NCBI GenBank assembly: GCA_950106755.1
Contig: CATNNA010000004.1
Coordinates: 62,001-126,000 of the forward strand
Origin: Climacium dendroides
Taxonomy: Eukaryota > Streptophyta > Bryopsida > Hypnales > Climaciaceae
DNA: 64,000 bases
Direction of reading: 5' to 3'
Part shown: piece after piece, positions 33,893 through 46,175 of the stretch
Layout of the letters: each line of letters begins with the position of its first letter
Numbering within the stretch: the stretch's first letter is position 1
The notes under the pieces: generated by a model
The model's database searches: none
What the model was told of the DNA's origin: nothing
The model's input: only the letters and a program-made list of their open reading frames with translations
Made by a program: the position numbers and the translations under genes

Positions 33893-34567
33893 CTATTCTT
33901 TGGAATCCGGATCTTTGGGAGGAACATAGTCCTTCAGAAGATCCAGCTTTACCTCCTTCCGGCTACTTTCCGGAGAAAACAAATTCGGACCCCTTTGGCC
34001 CCATCTTTGGACTTCCACAATACTGGTGTCCCTGTCTACACTCCAGGTCCAAACTACCTGAGTGTCCAGACTCCCCCGAGCATCCTTCTGGGTCTTCTTA
34101 TGATGCGGAGAAGACTGTACCGTCCGTCCGGCGTGAACTTCCGGAGAAGCACCTGTCAGGTCAATGGTCGGAGTCACCGGCAGTAGGTCTTCACTTTCCG
34201 GAGGTACCACTGCTCCCCAGTCCACTCCTTCTAGCCTTCCGGCTGGTGGTGAAAGTTCCGGATTCACCGGTACCACCGGTGAGACCTCCGTAACCATAGG
34301 TTCCAGATTGCTGCTTTCCGGAACCACCAAAGTCTGCGTTGACGGGGGAGATTGAGGTACCGGATCCGACTCCGTGGAAATAAAGTACTCCATCATCTCT
34401 CTCACCACGGCTCGGGATGTATCCATTCGTCTTGCCTGCTCTAGTAGGCATTTGACGATAGGAACCCGGCTTGAGTTGGCGGCTGCATCGAGGTTAGTTT
34501 CAAACAGCCGGGGGTCTTTATATGCCCTGCAATCCGGATTAATATCTAGGTTCTTGTGAAGGACCAA
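33893..34567 (-). CDS. Unit III ORF, about 225 codons, function unknown
   Basis: An open frame without an obvious ATG. It starts after an upstream stop and reads HKNLDINPDCRAYKDPRLF, SRVPIVKCLLEQARRMD and VVREMMEYFIS, then a long Pro/Ser/Val-rich stretch, and ends LLKDYVPPKDPDSKE. It does not contain the domain found in LTR A, B and II. Its position within the unit, sense to the LTR-like ends, suggests the C-terminal part or another variant of an LTR-borne protein. I do not recognise the family. Confidence 0.4.
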   Translation of the reverse strand: MVLHKNLDINPDCRAYKDPRLFETNLDAAANSSRVPIVKCLLEQARRMDTSRAVVREMMEYFISTESDPVPQSPPSTQTLVVPESSNLEPMVTEVSPVVPVNPELSPPAGRLEGVDWGAVVPPESEDLLPVTPTIDLTGASPEVHAGRTVQSSPHHKKTQKDARGSLDTQVVWTWSVDRDTSIVEVQRWGQRGPNLFSPESSRKEVKLDLLKDYVPPKDPDSKE

Positions 34568-34599
34568 ACTAGATCCGTAGTAGTTAAGAGATTAGGAGA

Positions 34600-35051
34600 T
34601 AGGATAGTGGGTCTTCAACTACTATAAATTACGGAAGGAGTAGTGGGCCTACCACTGTTAAAATCAAGCGACGATCCCTCTGATGGTGAAACAGAGGCTA
34701 AATTAAACCGGATAGGACTAAGGATACATGTAGATAGACCGAAACGGATTGGTCTACAGAGGTACCTGGGATCAGAATTTGTAGGATTTTGGGATAGTGG
34801 CGATATATGGGTCGGATAGTTGATAGGACCGAAACGGTGGAAGAAATCCGTTCCTCAGCTTTCGGGTGTTGAAGTATTTCCGATTTTAGACATAGGACCG
34901 GAAAGAAGTTTTGGGCATTAGCTCAGTTTAATCACTTAATAAGGCTAGATACTTCACAGGATCTTGTGGGTTCAATCTTTAGAGTCACTTAGTTATGCTC
35001 TAGAGTGATTTTTGGGAGTATAATGGGGAATTTACTTACCTTATACTGCGA
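34600..35051 (+). repeat. Fragment resembling the 3' end of LTR A/B
   Basis: CCCTCTGATGGTGAAACAG with its paired CAGAGG matches the hairpin of LTRs A and B on the plus strand, and ggaccgaaacgg words are frequent. It runs opposite to unit III. Its terminus, if real, is tactgcgaca at 35,051. Confidence 0.35.
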
Positions 35052-35059
35052 CAATAAAA

Positions 35060-36619
35060 CTTTTAATTTGTCAGACATGGATGATGCCTTCGTTGAGTCT
35101 AATCCATTGTAGCTAGAGAAGGTTGTAGGAGACTTGACCAGTGACATCCTTCACCATTCTCCACCTTCCAAGCATATCACACGTTCTTCATTAATGTTAA
35201 GTACACTTCCTGTTGCCACCATGATAGATACTGCAAATGACATGATTGATCTCCATGGAACCCAAGATTCACTCTCTTTTCCAACAGTCATCCATCCCAC
35301 ATCATCGAAAAAAAATGAGGAACTTCTTAAGGATAATGAATTGTTTAGAGTGCGCTTAGCTAAGTTGCTAGCAACATACTATCATTGGAAAGTCACGTGC
35401 ATTCTAACCGTGGACCAATCTCAGCAAATTGTGATGAAATTCACTACAAGAGAAAAGGGTGTTTTAAGTATAGTCCTAGTAGTATAATCTTTTAAATAAT
35501 GACTTTTAAGTAAGGTTTTAGTAAAATTTTACTACAAACCTTACTTAAAAGTCATTACTTAAAAGACTATACTACTAGGACTATATTTAAAACACCCCTT
35601 TCCCTTGTAGTGATTGGATAAAGTTTCAAAGAACTTTCATGCAAATGCCTAAAATGAGAGAATAGGCTCACATCATGGGCATTGGTGGAGGATATGTTTT
35701 TCGATGAAATGCCCATGTCAGTAGTGCCAACAAAAATCTATTAGATTAAGACCACAAAAATCAAATGTCTTACCACAATGACATAGAAAGGCAGAAGTTG
35801 CTTTGGCCAAAGCTTACTTCTTTTGTTTTGGACCAAATCATGTGTCCCATATGTCAACCAATTTGGATTGGAAGGTGTTTGGGCTCTTGGATCTTGTGCC
35901 CATGTCTACTATCTTCACTATTTCATCACGCAATGTCTGATTAAACAACGTTGCATTCTCTACTCAGCACCATTTCATAATCAATTGTATGCCAAGTTCA
36001 ACTTGATGACTTACACGCCACCTTCTTGGAAACACAGTGTTGACACAATAGCAAAGTAGAGTTTATGGGGTCGAGACTTGGTTTGGAGTTGGTAATCAGC
36101 CTAGCATGATCAAGAAGAGGGACAACCTAACGTGTAAATGAATTAGAAAATTGACCTAGCCAAAATTGTTCAAGTTGCACTAAGGCTGATGGGAAAAGGC
36201 CTACAAAACGAAGGAAGGAGGGCATTCTTCTTCCAATGCTTTGATAGATATTTTGATAATAACTCCTCCACCTTCAAGTGGGGGCCTTATCTACAAGGGC
36301 ACCATTGGAATTTCCAAGGGGAGAGGGCGGCTAATATCAATGAAAATGTCTCTTTAAAAAACTTGAATGATGCGTAGTACTTCGACTCCATATATAGACC
36401 TTATTACATAGCACTCGACTATTTATTGAAAGTACATTCTTCGGGGACAACAAGGACCCTTCAAGCTTTGAAGGACTCTAATGTCTTGAAATCCATTTTG
36501 AATGCAGATGGACCAACTTCAAGAACTTGTGTCAGGAGGAAGCTTGAGGTTGGAGAGTCATCCAACTACAAATGTGGTGAAGAAAATAGTTCTCAAAACA
36601 ACTCGAATGTTATTGTCTA
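35060..36619 (+). pseudogene. Unidentified decayed gene, interrupted by a MITE
   Basis: The frame from about 35,065 (MDDAFVESNP) runs to the MITE with a Ser/Thr-rich region and a helix (LLKDNELFRVRLAKLLATYYHWK). Removing the MITE and one copy of its ATT target restores the frame (VMKLDKVSKNFHANA), which then hits stops. Farther on, LGSCAHVYYLHYF, IKQRC, APFHNQLYAKF spaced like C-x2-H ... C ... H-x2-W recalls a degenerate RING- or PHD-type zinc patch. It ends near 36,619 with a Ser/Asn-rich tail. Multiple stops and frame changes. I cannot name the family. Confidence 0.35.
35442..35612. mobile_element. CACTA-type MITE, 171 bp, near-perfect foldback
   Basis: It begins CACTACAAGAGAAAAGGG and ends CCCTTTCCCTTGTAGTG; its two halves of about 80 bases are almost exact reverse complements around 35,526. 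It is flanked by ATT on both sides (35,439-35,441 and 35,613-35,615), the 3-bp duplication made by CACTA transposases. Few mismatches between the arms suggest recent insertion. A TNP2-type transposase such as the one at 62.5 kb could mobilise it, though only the first seven terminal bases are common to the family. Confidence 0.9.
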
Positions 36620-36949
36620 AGCATTTTCATTCTTTGGTTGCATGGACATCACTTCTTGTAATAGTATAAATTAAGATAGGCCCCCAACATGTGGTCATAG
36701 CATATCTATGCTTGCTATGTCGAGCTTTATTTTGTGATATTGTTTTATCTTGAAAATTAGTCTTCTACATCTTTGTATTGTAGTGATGTACTATGATTTC
36801 ATATTGCTTTCATTTTGATTATATATTACATTACAACCTTACTTTTTTGTATCCATCCAGAATTTGAGTTTTTTGCATCAACATTGTTTTATGTTTCTCA
36901 CTAGCTATTTAAAAAATGAATTGTTCAAATCGTTTGATCATTAATTTAA

Positions 36950-39470
36950 GGTTGCAATTTATTTTTCATTTCTTTTTGCATGAAAGGATAAAGTGGATAA
37001 GGAGATTTCTAGTGTAATCTACCAATGGTTATGTTTTAATTACTAAAACTTTACATAAGAATGTGGTACAAGTCCAAATAACCCTTAAAGGACCTTAGCC
37101 CTTCTTCTACCAAAACACACTTGAAATCACCAACTTTAATTTTCATTTGACCAAAATACAAAGTTTTGAAAAATATTTTCTGTAAATGTCTCACCATTAG
37201 GATCAAATATCCAAAAAGGCAAGAAGGAGAACTATTCAAGAAAAAAAATTTAGAATTCTAACCAAAAAAATTGGTAGATATTTGCCAAATTGCTAGATAC
37301 ATCTTACCATTGGGATTAGTGATATCCTAAACCATCTTCAAGCTTCTAATAGTTTCATTTTCTACTCAATATTGAACATACTTCTACTTCATAATTTTTT
37401 AACTCCTAAAGGACCGAGGCCTTTTTTCTTCCAAAAATCAATGAAAACTGCCAATTCTATAGCAAAGAGTATAAATTAATTTAAATTATTTTTTTTCCAC
37501 ATCTAACTATAGGATCTTACACCTAACTAGTACACAAAAGTATGGAAAAAATTTCAGAATTTTTTACCGCATAGATTGCAAGAATTTTCAGTGGAAAAAA
37601 CAAGTTTTTCAGTACATTGCGGGGATAGATTTCTTGACTTTGAACATTTGTAAATCAAAATATTTGCACTATATATTTTGAACTTTAAGTCTAGAATTTA
37701 TTTCAGAGTCTACAAAAAATTTTAAAAATTTTAAAAACTTAATTACTAGTCTTAAAAAAATCATTAAGTAGAAGTAGGTATGAGATAGAAGAATAGTCTA
37801 AATATTAATATCTTTTAGAATGGATTAAAAGGCACTAATCCCAATGATGAGATTTTTTTTTAGCAAATTAAGTAAACCATGTAATAAGTTTTTTTTCAAA
37901 AATTGTAAAAATTGCATTCAAAAATGATTAAATGAATCCTACAAGTAATTTTTTTCGAGAAGATGCTCTAACTACCTAGAAAACAAGAATGTCCATAACT
38001 TTCTCATAATAAATACAAATGAAATGAGTCAAAGCTTTACAAATAGACAAAAATATAATCTATGAGGAAAAAAAATTTAAAAGGATATTTCTAGGAACAA
38101 AATTTTGCTGCCCCATCCCTAGTTTTGAGCTTCTTTGGTCATAACTTTTGTTCTTGAGCACCAATTGTGAAAAAAAATTATATTCCCACAAAGATTATTA
38201 GTTTTTTTATCTTAAAAAAAGTTTTAAAAAAACATGACAAATTTAGGCCATAGTTACTTGCCTAAAATCCCATTTGTCCCTAGAAAGGGACAACGGTCCT
38301 TCAAGGGGGTTTTAATGCTTGAATATTAAATGACTTTAAGTGAAAATTTCTTTTGTGCACTCTAAAGTCAAGTCTTGAACATTAAAAATTAGAAATTCAA
38401 AATGTGTAGTGCAAATCATGGAAGCTATGATGTTAAAATTCTTAATCCCTATAAAGCCATTGTTCCTTTGGTGGACAAATGAGATTTCCGGTAGGTACCT
38501 ACGGGCTGAAAATTAGTTTTGATTTTTTGAAACTTCTTTCCCAGATAGAAAAGTTGATTAGCTTTGTAAAAAGATAATATTTGTTTCAATCGGTGACCGG
38601 AAACAAAAGTTATGTCCAAATAAGCTCAAAATAGGGGAGAGGAAGCAACAAAACAAAATTTGATGAATTTTTTATGTTTTTTTTTTCTTCAGACATTATA
38701 TTTTGGTTCATTTTGAAAGCTCAAATTCATTTCATTTAGATTTGTCATGAGAATGTTTTGGACAATCTTATTTTTTAGGCAATTAAAACATGTACTTGAA
38801 AAAAAATAACTAGTAGGATTCATTTCTAAATGCAATTTTTGCATTTAAAAAAAAAGGGAGGGCACATGGTTTAGTTTGCTTGCTAAAAAAATGTCAGCAT
38901 TGTTATTAGTGCATTTTAATTCCATCTAAAATTTTTTAATATTTTAGATTTTCATTCTAGCTCGTACCAACTTCTACTAAACAAATTTCTGAAAAATGAA
39001 AATTAAGTATTCTTGAATTTTTTTTAACTCTCAACTCAATTCTTCATTATAAAGATTTAAAGCTCAATACTTTGTATTGTAGGAAATTTAAGTTAAAAAA
39101 ATGATCAAAGTCAGAAAATCAAGTTCCGCAATGTGTTGGAAAATTATTTTTTACACTTCAAATGTAGATATTTTGCAATCTATGTGGTAAAAAAATTTGT
39201 AATTTTACCAGCACATTTTTATACTAATTAGATATAACATTGTATGGTTAGATGTTCAAAAAAATATATATTCTATTTTTCTTTAATTTTGCTTTACAAA
39301 TGGTAGTTTTGAGTGACTTTTGGCATAAAAAGGACTTCGTCCATGAGGGGTTTAGGATCTATTCAAACAAGGTGCATAAAATTAGATTTCTTCACTTCAA
39401 ATGCTAATATCTTGCAATGCATTGGATAGAAGTTTTTGAAATGTTGCCCACACAATTTATTACTAGTCAC
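36950..39470. repeat. Large foldback: arms of about 0.9 kb around 38,375
   Basis: The left arm (about 37,380-38,310) and right arm (about 38,440-39,370) are inverted copies. For example ttgagcttctttggtcataacttttgtt at 38,125 faces the complementary phrase at 38,590-38,625; phrases around tacctaccgg, tatgtggtaaaa and ttttttcttccaaaa also pair. A third, direct partial copy of the outer part lies at 37,050-37,370. The sequence is AT-rich and non-coding. A single-arm relative stands at 12,250-12,520. It is probably a non-autonomous DNA element; its terminal bases were not resolved. Confidence 0.65.
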
Positions 39471-40389
39471 TACAAAATCCTACTATCAAATATGTACAAT
39501 AATCCTTTTTTAAAATTTTGTACTCTCTGAAATATAAATGGTAGTTGGATAAAGTTTCCTAGTTCAAATCAACATGGTAGGATATAGAATCTACAATGTA
39601 GGGAAAAAGAATTGGAAAGATAGAAAATTTCATTCTTTAAGAAATTGTTAAGTACTTGTTGAATTAAGATAGAAGAAAATCTAAACTATTCATATCTCCA
39701 GCATTGAATTGGATTTAAAATCTACAATTACTATTTCTTTTTCAACTTCAATTGCCTATTAATGGGACAAGATCATTCTATGAAGTATAAACTTTGACTT
39801 CCTATACTATACATTGAAAGGACTCTTGAACATGACACAAAATGTAACTATTCATTTCATACCAAAAGAATTTTGCTTTTGAACATAAATTATAAAGCTA
39901 TTCATATCTGAGACTCATTTGAAAATTCATGGAGCATGCTACATTGTAGGCAATTGTAAGATGTATTGGAGAAAACATCACATGTAGTTTGATTTGCAAC
40001 AGCTACCTATGTACCAATTCATATATTGTATATGAAATCATATTTGCAAAAATCATATTCAATTCATGATTCATAGTATATTCTATCAAAAGACTATACA
40101 TAGAAATTCATAGAATTCAAGAGGTTCTAAGACCCAAGACTGTTATAGTATTTCTACACTTCCAAATAGGGCAACCCACAAATTTAATCTTCTTGTATAA
40201 ATTTTATCAAGCGGAACCACTATGTATTTCTCTTAAATTCAACAAAATCCTTCTGGTTCTCTGCTTCACTTCTTGTTCTCTGCTTGACAACATCTACATT
40301 GAAGGGTTTCTAGTTTAGATTGCCATAAAAGGTAGACGTCCACTGTAAGTTCTTTCCCACGTTCAAGTTCTTTCACATACAAATCTCGA
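39471..40389. other. No gene seen
   Basis: AT-rich. A CACTACAAAATCC at 39,476 could be a CACTA-type terminus but has no convincing partner. Confidence 0.4.
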
Positions 40390-41404
40390 TTTCTCTTGAA
40401 TTCAACAAAATCCTTCTGGTTTTATTCAATGATGTTCACCAAAGCCTTCACTCATTGCTTCAACACATCCACAATGGTTGGATTCACTTCAAGTTTCTTT
40501 GAATTCTTCAATTGTTCAGTCTTGGCATACAAAAAAACCCTTGTACTCTCGATTAATGCAAGCGATAAAGTTATATCAACTTCTGAATCGCTTTCACTAC
40601 CATTTTGTAATTGCTCTTGCAAAAAGAGGTTAACTTGTACAAGGACCACATCTTCTATGACTTCATTAGAGCAAAGGGGAACTACGATGGGGTCTTCGAC
40701 CCTTTTTGTCTTCTAGTGAACTCCCACATTGCCCTTATCTAGTTCTTCCATGACAACATCTTCATTGTTACTATGGAAAGAATAGCCATTATACTCATGT
40801 GTGTGCTCATCTGAACTCAAAGTAGCTAACCACTGTATCAAATCTTCCGGAACAAATAACTTTCCATGTTCCACAAGGGGCAACACCTTTGTCAAATCAA
40901 TTGATTTGTCTCCCCCAAAATTGATGCGTTTTCTGGATGCACTCCAATAGGGACCTTCTTTAGTGTTGTCCAATCCACCTTCTTCTTCAGTATAAGTTCA
41001 ACATATACCATTTTTACAAGATAGAAATAGAAATTATTGTTTCGGTAATTTTCAGACTTCAATTACAATTGCTACCATACCTTGCAGCATCTCATCATGA
41101 AGTCTTGGTCCTTGGCATGTGCAAGATTTGCTTTGTTCTACTTCATGTGTTGTTTATGACAACACAAAAGAAATAACTTGGTAATGTGGCACTAATCCAC
41201 ATATTTTTGAATTGTTTTGTAAATCCAGGGTTCAGGTTTAGTTTTCCAACCCTTTAAAGCCTTAATCTTGGGGTTGAGCAAGATGGGCTCATGCTTCTTG
41301 TAATTTTTTCTTATCCATTTTTTATCCTTGTCGGAAATGGCCTTTTTCTCCAAAGTAGTGACTGAGTGGTTCAGTTTTGGAAAGGGGCGATGGTTTGAGC
41401 TCAT
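40390..41404 (-). pseudogene. Unidentified decayed gene on the minus strand
   Basis: Minus-strand blocks: 41,404-41,192 (MSSNHRPFPKLNH ... DKKWIRKNYKKHEPIL ... WIYKTIQKYVD), 40,973-40,713 (RKRINFGGDKSIDLTKVLP ... LFVPEDLIQWLATL) and 40,649-40,390, the last two in one frame separated by TAG at 40,713. The third block is helical and charged (LIESTRVFLYAKTEQLKNSKKLE). A subterminal-type repeat field and a CACTA-type terminus lie just upstream, so this is probably a transposon accessory gene. I do not recognise its family. Confidence 0.4.
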
Positions 41405-41439
41405 TCTCTATATTAATCACTTCGTACGTTCAATCGGAA

Positions 41440-41977
41440 TCTTGGTACTACATCCATGAGTCACAGATGAGTTGCAAATAAGTTGCAAACGAGTCATAAA
41501 TGAGACGCAACGAAAGCAAGTTCAAATGTAATTGCACACCAATGGCCATGAAATCATAGACAAACCGCAATCAAGTCGCAAAAGAGTTGCAAATAAGTTG
41601 CAACAAAGTCACAATAAAGTTGCAACAAAGTCCCATGAGTCATAAACAAATTACGTGTTAGTTGCAGAAAGTTAACTACAAATTAATTGTAGATTAACTA
41701 CAAGTTAACTACAAATTAACTATAGATTAACTACAAGTTAATTACAAGTTATCTCACATGGCAGTGAATACCACAAAGCAACCCACTTTAGAACAAATCG
41801 TCAATGAAGTTCTTTATAGACTATCAAATGACAGACAATCTTTCAACGACACTATAACTAATGCAACTTGTCCACTACAACTACGGTCTCTAAATTGTCA
41901 TCTAATTGCAAACATCCCATGCAACTACAAAATGAGTGATACACTGTAGTTGCAAAACCCCTCATTTTCTTTTAGTG
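41440..41977. repeat. Subterminal repeat field and CACTA-type terminus at 41,977
   Basis: From 41,460 the words GTTGCAA, GAGTCATAAA and (A)TTAACTACAAGTTAAC recur at short spacing. At 41,960-41,977 the sequence reads tcattttcttttagtg, i.e. CACTAAAAGAAAATGA on the other strand, a plausible CACTA terminal repeat. The terminus shares its CACTA and A/G-rich continuation with the other elements here. No matching opposite end was found. Confidence 0.5.
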
Positions 41978-42353
41978 GCACAGACTTTGTGTTCATTTAT
42001 TTTTCATGTTTACTTAATTTGGCATCAAAGGCAATTCTAGTAGATGCAAGTTTAGGTTTGGACTTTTAAGAACAAGTAGTAGCGTGACCATGACATACTT
42101 TGCATACACAAGTGAAATACTTTGAATTTTGTTTTGGGTGGGTTACTGAGTAGTTTTTCAAAATTATACATGGCCATATTGCCAATTTAGTCATTGATAG
42201 TGTTAAGCTTTGTCACCTGTTGCACTACTCCATTCATAGTGAGTTTACCAATTTTTCTTCCATGATGTTCTCATTTCACCAAAGTAGTAGTTCATCCTAA
42301 CCTCTGTTTTGTCCACATGCTAATAAGAAGGGAATAAATATCACCAACATAAT
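41978..42353. other. Flank of the CACTA element, no gene
   Basis: On the minus strand a short TCVCKVCHGHATTC (about 42,065-42,110) resembles a shortened retroviral-type zinc knuckle, which might be a gag remnant. There is too little to annotate. Confidence 0.3.
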
Positions 42354-45300
42354 CACTACAAAATTTTGGGTGTTTAGGACTCTGGAACTTCGCACTCTAT
42401 CCACAATCGCCATTTTAGCAATAACCCTCCATTATATTTTGCCTTCTCACCCATTTTAAAAATATGAAAAAAACCCTTATCATTACATCTTCAATTCTAC
42501 ATTTTGAGGTGAAGACACCTATTTCCATCAACAACAATTTGCAATCTAAAAATAAAGAAGAATTTGTTCAAAAAGTAATGTAAAGAAAACCATCACTTAT
42601 AATAGGCTCCCACAATGAAGACCCCACATAAGATGATGAATGAAGGTCTTATCGAATGTGAAAATAGCCCTTGAAGAAGTTAAAAGTGTATATCCTCACA
42701 ATTTTGATTTAAAAAAATTCTCATTATACAAGAATGGAGCATCAAAACAACTTCATCTTATGTGTTTGCTACAACCAAAAAATTGAGAGATAAGTTCTTC
42801 AAAGCTTTGATTAAATATTGCTGCCACGCCATCAATACCTTTTGATAACAAAAGGTTTTGCAGAAACACAATCAAGTACAATTAGATTGAAAATAAAGTG
42901 AATCTTTTAATTCCCTTGATTTTCCCATATTATTTTGTTGTGATCATCATAATCTTTTTCAACACTACATACTAAAATATATAATGCAATAATACCAAAA
43001 ATGGGTACGGAGTAGAATGAATACTTTATTTTGATGAATATCGTTGAATATGATTCCACATTTCATACTTGAATGCAAGGGATGGTTTGCTAACTGTGTA
43101 TTTTTCTTCAAGTATCACATGTAGTCAATATTGATGAAATTTGCAAAAATAATTCACCTTATATCTTTGACAAGAATTTTTTATAAGAGACTGAAGTCAA
43201 ATCTATAGATAGTTCATTTTAGATAAATACAAAACATAACTTGATGATTAAAGTAAACAAATGAGAAGGTAATTGAAATGAACTTGTTTTTTGAATTAAC
43301 CAAAAAGGCAAGCATTGCAATTAGTGAGCTCCTAATATCAAGTGTGATGCCTTGCCTAGGTTTCTTTCTAAGCTCCTCAACTTCTAAGTCCACTTTTTGA
43401 GTTGTACAAGCTATTCAATTATTTGAAAACAAGACACAATCCACAAATACAATCTCTCTCTTCATTGCTCTTTGCATGAAGATTCAACTAATATTTTGGA
43501 CTATCCAATATTGATATTAAATTTTCATAGAAATTAATTCAAGTAATATGCAGTAGAAGTCAGCATAATTGTGATACTTGAGATGCAAACTTCTCATATG
43601 AAATGTGAACTACTTACTACAAGAAGTATGAAATGCAAAGACTAAAATACAATACAAATAATTCATTAAAGATTTGTAGTTGTAATGTGACTATGAAAGC
43701 GAAGTATAGTAAGTTCAACAATATAGAGTTTCCAAAAGGAATATGTAGATGTAACAACTAAAATAGAAAGGACAAATTAAATTGGATTTAGCAACATCTA
43801 AGCATCATTGTTGTATAGGTGATCTTGAATATACGCAACTCTTAAAAAGAAACAATAAACAATTACTTTGTAAACCTCTTATTCCATTGCTAATAGCTGT
43901 AGGGGAACAGCCATTAGAGTTGTTCCAACAACAAGTTCTTGCTTTTCTACCTTCAAAAGCAACTTTCTTGCCTCATCTCTCTCTTTCTTCAATCATGCAA
44001 TTACTTGACAAACAACATCATGCTACCAAAGAAAATAGAAACAAAACAAATCCTTAAGGCCTCAAGCTTGACTTGTAACAGAGAACCGTCTTTGAGACAA
44101 ATCCTAATATTGCAATTGTCTCTTGAAGCCGCCTTGAAGAAAAAGAAATTTTTGGAAAGAGTTATCCGTGCATGAACGAAATAACAATGCAATCACAATA
44201 TCATTCATTGTGTGATGATTTCCATTCACTTATGTAACTTGCTTTTTTGAATTATCAATAAGTTAGCAATGATTTTTCTTTAACACCCAATAAAAAGCAA
44301 ATGGAAAGTCAATTGCTCTAACAATTTCATTGATTACATTAAATTTTATAGCTTCCAAATAATCACCCTACAAAGTCATTGTTGATTTAGTGCCTTAAGG
44401 GACCAACGCAAGTATGGGCGATTAAAAATGAAGTATCTCTTTGAGTTCCATTGATTGATTAATAAGGGCCGATTTATATTTGGAATCAAATTGAGGGCCA
44501 ACTGGGACTCTTCAAGTTTGAACCAATAGAATCACAATTTCTCCAAATCTGGTCCAAAGCCTTTAAACTTGGGGCCGGATGGAACTACAACTCATCTTAC
44601 GTGTCACCTTAGATGGCATGGTTTTAGCACTAAACCATCTGGCCCCAAGGGAGCAATTGGGCCGAGGTTTTGGGTGGCCCAATTTTCCATTTAGAGCCGG
44701 ATTGGGCTCCTCCGTTAGATTGTACAAATCTCCACCGTCTACTAATGCAACGTCTTCTATGTTTTAATTTTGGTGCATACTTGTTGATTGTGAGCTCAAG
44801 AAACTTCCATCAATATGCATTGCTAAATTTTTGGAGCTCAATCTATTATCAATATTTTAGTTTGAAAATTAGGAATAGTGGATTGAGTTGGAGAGCTCTA
44901 AGACAGAAGTATGTAAAATTTATAATATATTATATAAACTTATTATAATATATACAATTTTGTTCGTTTGATAAGATGTTCTATAAAGCTTATTTGGTTC
45001 AATCATTTTTAGACGACTTAACATAAGATTTATTTTCATTTGGTATTTGGTACATGTTTACTTGGTATAATTAATCTTAATTTCTAAATGCCCAAGGCAC
45101 CAAGTTTTAGTGTCAAAAATACTTTGAAGTTTAATAAAACTAAACCAAGCTTCTATTTATATATATATTTATATATAGTCATTTTGAAGTCTTGTTTTAG
45201 CATCAAAAATCCAATTTTCAAAATGATTGATTATAAATTTTTTATTCAAGATTTTGTACAAGGGTGTCCATTGCAATCTTGACTTTCATAGTATTGAGGG

Positions 45301-46175
45301 CTTTTGGAAATGAGCCTCAAAATACACTAGATCTTGGAGAAAAAATAACATTAAAAATTCATTTAAAAAAATTGTAAAGTAGATTTTGAGAAGCTATAAA
45401 TTAATTGGAGTTATGCAAGTTAGGCCCTTTATCCGCATATTTTTTTGGTGACCTAATTTATTTCATATTTTTTAGATCTTTGTGTGATTAGTTATGAATT
45501 TTTTAAAGTTGAAAAGGCAGTGATCACTAAAAGCGACCACGTCCTAAAATGTGCTAGTTCATTCAATAAAGCAAAATATACTTTGTCATGATCACTTTAT
45601 GAGCATGGGTGCTTTTAGAGCAAACTACCTTATGCATTTACTTATTTAATTTTTAAGGAAAATCATTATCTAAGTGATTACAATGAAGTACCTATATTTT
45701 AGCATTAAAGTTGATTACAAATGAATACTTTATGTAAGAGAAAAAATAAAATATTAATATTTTTTAAAATTTTAAGTAAATAAATAAATAAACTCTTTTT
45801 TAGAAAAAAAATATATAGAAAAAAAAATCATTATTTTTAATTAAAAAAGAAAGAAAGATAAACATGCATGTTTTTATATCCTTTTTTAATTGAGCATTGA
45901 GAAAATCCAAGAGCTTATGAATTTGAAATTCGACCCTAAAATCCAATGTAAAGGGTTTACATTCATTGGGGCCAGATGGAAAAAATTGGGCCGGATTGAA
46001 GGCAAATCCAACTGACTTTCCATCTAGCCTTAAACACAGTATAAACTTATCCTAAGATTGAATTATTGAATTTATTCATTTTCAATTTCCAACATGAACT
46101 TCAAAAAAAGAATCAATTTTTTTAGCAGTTTTTTTATTAAAGTTCCTTCCTCAAACACCCACATTTCTTGTAGTG
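42354..46175. mobile_element. Non-autonomous CACTA element, 3.8 kb
   Basis: The left end CACTACAAAATTTTGGGTG and the reverse complement of the right end, CACTACAAGAAATGTGGGTG, continue in parallel (TTTAGGACTCTGGAACTT and TTTGAGGAAGGAACTT). This gives terminal inverted repeats of about 37 bp. Flanking triplets are AAT and TCA, so no 3-bp duplication remains. The interior has no transposase. Words of the form GGGCCGGATTG recur near 44,690 and 45,980. It contains the second copy of the dispersed repeat from 1.1 kb and one half of a 37-bp perfect inverted repeat whose other half is outside the element. Confidence 0.65.
44114..44150 (+). repeat. 37-bp perfect inverted repeat, left copy
   Basis: The sequence aattgtctcttgaagccgcc... 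is identical over 37 bases to the reverse complement of 47,045-47,081. Both copies translate to SLEAALKKKKF in one frame. Perfect identity in otherwise diverged surroundings suggests a recent shared origin. Confidence 0.85.

Larger units (their letters stand above)
32814..35051 (-). mobile_element. Unit III: inverted relative of unit I, composite right side
   Basis: It starts TGTAGCGATTAG directly after GGACT. From 32,814 to about 33,870 it is the reverse complement of the last kilobase of unit I, including the ATCGTTCCCACGAGGACTT motif. It then extends into a minus-strand ORF (33,893-34,567) missing from unit I. The right side is unclear. CTTCACA at 34,958 followed by GGATC would give a poor target duplication. 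Yet the 34,600-35,051 stretch resembles, on the plus strand, the 3' part of LTRs A and B (same hairpin at 34,677, and an end like CTTACCTTATACTGCGACA). It may therefore be two joined LTR fragments. Confidence 0.5.

Noticed and set aside
42065..42110. Copia-type zinc knuckle on the minus strand
   Set aside because: Cys/His spacing is too short for a CCHC knuckle and no gag or protease sequence lies next to it.
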